Source: Nocardia paucivorans NBRC 100373
Lineage (GTDB): Bacteria; Actinomycetota; Actinomycetes; Mycobacteriales; Mycobacteriaceae
Assembly (NCBI RefSeq): GCF_000308675.1
Contig: NZ_BAGE01000053.1
Coordinates: 124,001-188,000 of the forward strand
Reading direction: 5' to 3'
DNA: 64,000 nt
The notes below the pieces were generated by a model. The model had not been told where the DNA came from and searched no databases. It was given only the letters and a program-made list of their open reading frames with translations. This document shows positions 61,250 through 64,000 of this stretch, piece after piece; position 1 is the first letter of the stretch; every line of letters starts with the position of its first letter. A program made the position numbers and the translations under genes.

Positions 61250-61480
61250 GGTGAATGTAGGACCGGTCGGGTCTTCGGACCCGACCGGGACAGGCGCCGA
61301 CCATCGGGACCGAACACCACGGCGCCGACCGTACCGGTGTGGCCGACCACGGCATGCCGATCGGCCGACCGACGTCGGCGTCCCATGGTCGAATCGTCTT
61401 GTCCGGACTGTCGATTGCCATGCGCCCACCGTCGCGGCCGTACACCGCGGAATCCACTCCGGCGGTGTGGCCATCGATAA
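61250..61480 (-). pseudogene. Frameshifted remnant of a WD40-repeat protein
   Basis: On the minus strand one frame reads GHTAGVDSAVYGRDGGRMAI and DKTIRPWDADVGRPIGMP, a recognisable WD40 blade. After a frame change near 61345 another frame continues VGHTGTVGAVVFGPDGRRL, the next blade. No start, no further blades and no upstream domain can be found. WD40 repeats of this type usually sit at the C-terminus of large actinobacterial NACHT/STAND or kinase proteins. Only two blades survive. Confidence 0.6.
61263..61288. terminator. Eleven-base stem with TTCG tetraloop
   Basis: CCGGTCGGGTC (61263-61273), loop TTCG, and GACCCGACCGG (61278-61288) form a perfect, very stable hairpin read from the plus strand. 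No T-run follows on either strand. It lies at the end of the WD40 remnant and may be its old terminator. Confidence 0.5.
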
Positions 61481-61804
61481 GGTACCGATGAGTGCAGGGG
61501 GTGGAAATCCCACGACCGAAGCGCCTGGCCTTCGGTGCTCGAGCAGATCCGTCCGATATCGAACCGAAACGCGATATCCGGATCGTGGAGTCCGGTTCGG
61601 TGCGGTTTTCGGTCCGATCGCCGGCGACCGTGGTCTGCCGGAATCCGGCACCGACCAGGAGGGCGTCGATACCGATCGTGCACGATCCGACCGATTCCGC
61701 CGACAATGGTGCAAAGCTCCAGGGCGAGAACACCCTCTCCGGCAGACTCGTCGTAGAGCTTCGAAAGAGCCGACGCCGACCGACAGGGGCGGGGAGTCGG
61801 CACC
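61481..61804. other. Decayed or intergenic DNA upstream of the WD40 remnant
   Basis: This 324-base stretch has open frames on both strands but none with family sequence or steady codon bias. It may be the rest of the vanished WD40 gene. Confidence 0.3.
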
Positions 61805-62143
61805 GTGGTCTCCGTCGCTGCGGTGCTGTCGGCAACTGCGGTGATCGCCACAGTACCGGCCGTCATGGTCCTGATCGCCGAAGGATCGCAGCAGCTGTTC
61901 CGATGGCCCACCAACCGGCTTACCTATCGGTCCACCGCGGAAGCCCTCGAACACGAAAAATTCCTCTATCTCGCCCACACCGGGATCGGTCGTGGCGACG
62001 ACCGACGCATGATACTCGCCGAACGGATCGAAACATCGTCTCGGAGGAAAGCGCCACGTGGGTCGCCGGCCACGAAAACCGGTGATCGCGCAACCGCCGA
62101 ACGTCCGACGGAGCCAGCGCAGAAGGAGAAGCAGGAAAAATAA
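61805..62143 (+). CDS. Small putative membrane protein
   Basis: This encodes 112 residues from GTG 61805, with GGGGAG eight bases upstream. One hydrophobic helix fills about residues 2-26 (VSVAAVLSATAVIATVPAVMVLIA). A short charged region (FLYLAHTGIGRGDDRRMILAERIE) and a Lys/Glu/Pro-rich tail (TAERPTEPAQKEKQEK) follow. The G/C-biased third positions look coding. I recognise no family; it may be a membrane-anchored accessory protein or a remnant. Confidence 0.45.
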   Translation: MVSVAAVLSATAVIATVPAVMVLIAEGSQQLFRWPTNRLTYRSTAEALEHEKFLYLAHTGIGRGDDRRMILAERIETSSRRKAPRGSPATKTGDRATAERPTEPAQKEKQEK

Positions 62144-62244
62144 CAGCAGTCGCGGAGTTGCTGGAGAGCTCTATCACGGTGGTGACGCCCTCGGCGGGCG
62201 AACAATACCGATTTGCGGCAGCGAGACGGGAATAAATCCCTCCA

Positions 62245-62276
62245 AATCGGGAACACCGATACAGATGGTCCCGATT
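62245..62276. promoter_or_regulatory. Inverted repeat before the AMP-binding-like gene
   Basis: AATCGGGA (62245-62252) and TCCCGATT (62269-62276) are perfect eight-base arms 16 bases apart, in an AT-richer stretch 119 bases before ATG 62395. It could be an operator or a hairpin ending the preceding transcript. Confidence 0.4.
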
Positions 62277-62394
62277 CTGTTTCACAACGATAAAGCGAAC
62301 GCCGGTTTTGGTAGCCGCGGGACAATGCCAAGCCGGGGAATCGCCCCCTACCGTGGTTCCTGCTCATTACCGAATCTTCCCGAGGATTTTTCGT

Positions 62395-63297
62395 ATGCTC
62401 CTTTCGGCTCTCCCGGATCGACGTGCCGCTACCGCACCGCACGCCTCGGCTGTGGCCGACGACAGCATCGATCTGGACAATAGTCAGTTCCTGGCCGCAG
62501 TCCGACGGGCCGCGGCGTCCCTGCGCATGGTGGGCGTCTCCCCCGGTGATGTGGTGGCGGTCATACTTCCCGATACGGCCACCCTCGTGGTGTCGATGTT
62601 CGCCGCTTGGCGGTTGGGCGCCGCGGTGACCTTGGTCGACCCCTCGACGGATACCGGCTCTCGGCAGTACGAGGTGGACGCGAAGGTTCTCATTACCGCG
62701 CAACCATCGACGACCACTCCGCCGACCCAGCTCGTGATATCCGCCCACGATCTCACCGCGGCGGAGCCCGACACCGACGGCCCACGGCCGAGCGGTGGGG
62801 CACCGGTGCTGGTCACCCGCACCGACAGCGGCCGGGACATACTGCTCGGCGCCGTCCACCTCGATGCCCTGTCCCGATTCCTGGTCGAGGTCTTCGCCCT
62901 GACCGATACCGACCGCAATCTGGTGGCCATGTCGTCGGCCCGGGTCAACGGCATCGTGGTGGGCGTCCTGTCACCGCTCCTCGCCGGTGGCAGCGTCACC
63001 CTGGCCGGGGCGATCGGATCCACGACGATCTTCGACCGGATTCGGCGCAGCCGGGCCACCTGGTTCTCCGCGGAACCGGATACATATGCGGAACTGGCCG
63101 CTCTGCCCGACCACACGCGGCCGGAGGTTCCCTCGCTGCGGTTCGCCGTCTGCTGCGACGCCCGAATCGACACAGAACTGCGCAGCATGTTCGAGCACCG
63201 CTACGGAATACCGATTATCAACGGTTATGGATTGAAAGAGGTGTACGAGCGGGCCCATGCGGCCTTTTCTCCCGCATCCGCGACGCGCGTACCGTGA
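62395..63297 (+). CDS. Truncated, degenerate AMP-binding (adenylation) domain protein
   Basis: This encodes 300 residues from ATG 62395. The fold is that of acyl-CoA synthetase/NRPS adenylation domains: LRMVGVSPGDVVAVILPDTATLVVSMFAAWRLGAAVTLVDPSTDTGSRQYEV matches A1-A2 core motifs, and RFAVCCDARIDTELRSMFEHRYGIPIINGYGLKEV matches core A4-A5. The phosphate-binding loop (TSGTTGxPKG) should follow PVLVTRT but reads DSGRDILLGA instead. The protein ends shortly after A5, lacking the A6-A10 part and the catalytic Lys. It is therefore probably not an active ligase; it may be decaying or a non-catalytic binding protein. Confidence 0.65.
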   Translation: MLLSALPDRRAATAPHASAVADDSIDLDNSQFLAAVRRAAASLRMVGVSPGDVVAVILPDTATLVVSMFAAWRLGAAVTLVDPSTDTGSRQYEVDAKVLITAQPSTTTPPTQLVISAHDLTAAEPDTDGPRPSGGAPVLVTRTDSGRDILLGAVHLDALSRFLVEVFALTDTDRNLVAMSSARVNGIVVGVLSPLLAGGSVTLAGAIGSTTIFDRIRRSRATWFSAEPDTYAELAALPDHTRPEVPSLRFAVCCDARIDTELRSMFEHRYGIPIINGYGLKEVYERAHAAFSPASATRVP

Positions 63298-63330
63298 ACC
63301 GGGATTCCGATATCGCGCCGAATCCGTCCC

Positions 63331-64000
63331 TTATGCGGTATCGGGTCGCAGCACCGTCGAGCCGTACCAGTAACAGATGAGCAACGCGAGTTCGACATCG
63401 AGTCGGTCGTCGGAAATGGCCTTACCGCGTCGTGACACGGCCCGTTCGACCCGATATTTCACCGTGTTGAAGTGCAGATCGAGGTCCGCGGCAGCCGCTT
63501 TGTAACCGGCCTGGTTGCGGAGAAAAATCCGCAACGTCTCGCGTAACCGCGCATTGTTGTCGTTGTCGACGGCCAGGTCACCGAGCACCTCGCCGACCCA
63601 CTGGCCGACCTCGGCGAGCTCGTCTCCGAACAGAGCCACCGCCGATACGCCCGGATCATCGGCGGCGATAACACTCGGCCCGGTGTCGCCTCGAAGCAGC
63701 GCGACGGACCGCGCACGCCGGGCGAGCCGATGTGATCGGCGGAAACCCGGCACCCCGGGGGCCGGTGTACCGATCGTGACCCGCGGCGCATCGGGGCATC
63801 GGCCGCGAAATCACGAACCCTGGTAACGGCCGGGGACGGCGGCGACCGAAACGGCAACCACGCCCAGACACACGATCGATCGTCGGCGACGACCAGGGGA
63901 CTCAGATCGACTCCGGACGCTTGTGCTGCCCCTTGGACGAATCGCTGCAACCTGGCCAGTTCGTCGCCGAGGGCGCGCGCCTCCGTATACCAGGCGATCA
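63331..64000 (-). pseudogene. PucR/CdaR-family regulator, partial and apparently frameshifted
   Basis: The gene enters from the right edge on the minus strand. Its C-terminus is a PucR-type helix-turn-helix (RLRETLRIFLRNQAGYKAAAADLDLHFNTVKYRVERAVSRRG) ending at 63331. Upstream, the middle domain VTIGTPAPGVPGFRRSHRLARRARSV is in the same frame. The preceding part (ARLQRFVQGAAQASGVDLSPLVVADDRSCVWAWLPF... VRDFAADAP) is in another frame. The switch falls near 63790, where one base appears to be missing. Joined, the two parts give a normal continuous PucR protein. Either the gene is freshly inactivated or the base is a sequencing error. Confidence 0.7.

Noticed and set aside
1..64000. CRISPR arrays, insertion sequences, tRNA or rRNA genes
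   Set aside because: I saw no regularly spaced repeats, transposase with terminal repeats, or RNA gene signatures in the window.

Overview
The window looks like chromosomal DNA from a high-GC actinomycete, most probably Nocardia or a close relative in the Mycobacteriales. The evidence is the strong G/C third-position bias, GTG starts with GTGA/ATGA overlaps, a mycolyltransferase-fold (antigen 85-like) secreted esterase, an Eis-type acetyltransferase, a DUF2599 lipoprotein, XRE-DUF5753/DUF397 regulators and large NRPS genes. This assignment is inferred from gene content only; there is no rRNA in the window.

Left part (1-12 kb): a GMC oxidoreductase, secreted hydrolases, small exported proteins, and two XRE-DUF5753 regulators. 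One regulator sits with a DUF397 protein. That pair is flanked by two small genes whose -35 regions carry the same operator-like sequence, CAGATG-N6-CATYTG. A CBS-domain protein and a flavin-dependent pyridoxamine-oxidase-like protein follow.

12.3-17.7 kb: a tight four-gene operon with every junction overlapping. It encodes a cysteine-desulfurase-fold PLP enzyme, an unrecognised protein ending in a copper-chaperone-type HMA domain, a decarboxylase-fold PLP enzyme (Y4yA-like) and a cysteine-synthase/rhodanese fusion. It looks like an uncharacterised sulfur/amino-acid pathway and is my best candidate for a new system.

17.8-29.4 kb: PAP2 phosphatase, TetR regulators, a cold-shock-domain protein, a LigC-type DNA ligase coupled to a LigD-type polymerase, an acyl-CoA dehydrogenase with its own TetR regulator, an unusual zinc-ribbon SDR, a CoA-transferase, an EthD-type protein and a lipoprotein.

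30-42 kb: two NRPS genes. The first is a trimodular A-T-C-A-T-C-A-T-TE synthetase whose third A domain carries an exact threonine code. The second is A-T-TE with no condensation domain, and looks like the first gene reduced to its loading module plus thioesterase. No MbtH-like gene, transporter or tailoring gene is adjacent.

42-46 kb: a proline-rich membrane protein, an HTH/acidic/coiled-coil protein behind a perfect inverted repeat, and an amidase.

46-61 kb: an organosulfur acquisition island. It holds a flavin reductase, SfnB- and SfnG-type enzymes, a styrene-monooxygenase-like flavoprotein, free methionine-R-sulfoxide reductase, a second SfnB/DszC-like enzyme, SsuD, a decayed ssuC, and a coupled five-gene set (SsuA/B/C-type ABC transporter, NtaA/DszA-type monooxygenase, MFS transporter). 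eis lies downstream of that set.

61-64 kb: a decay zone with a frameshifted WD40-repeat remnant, a small membrane protein, a truncated and degenerate AMP-binding protein, and a PucR-type regulator with an apparent frameshift that runs off the window.
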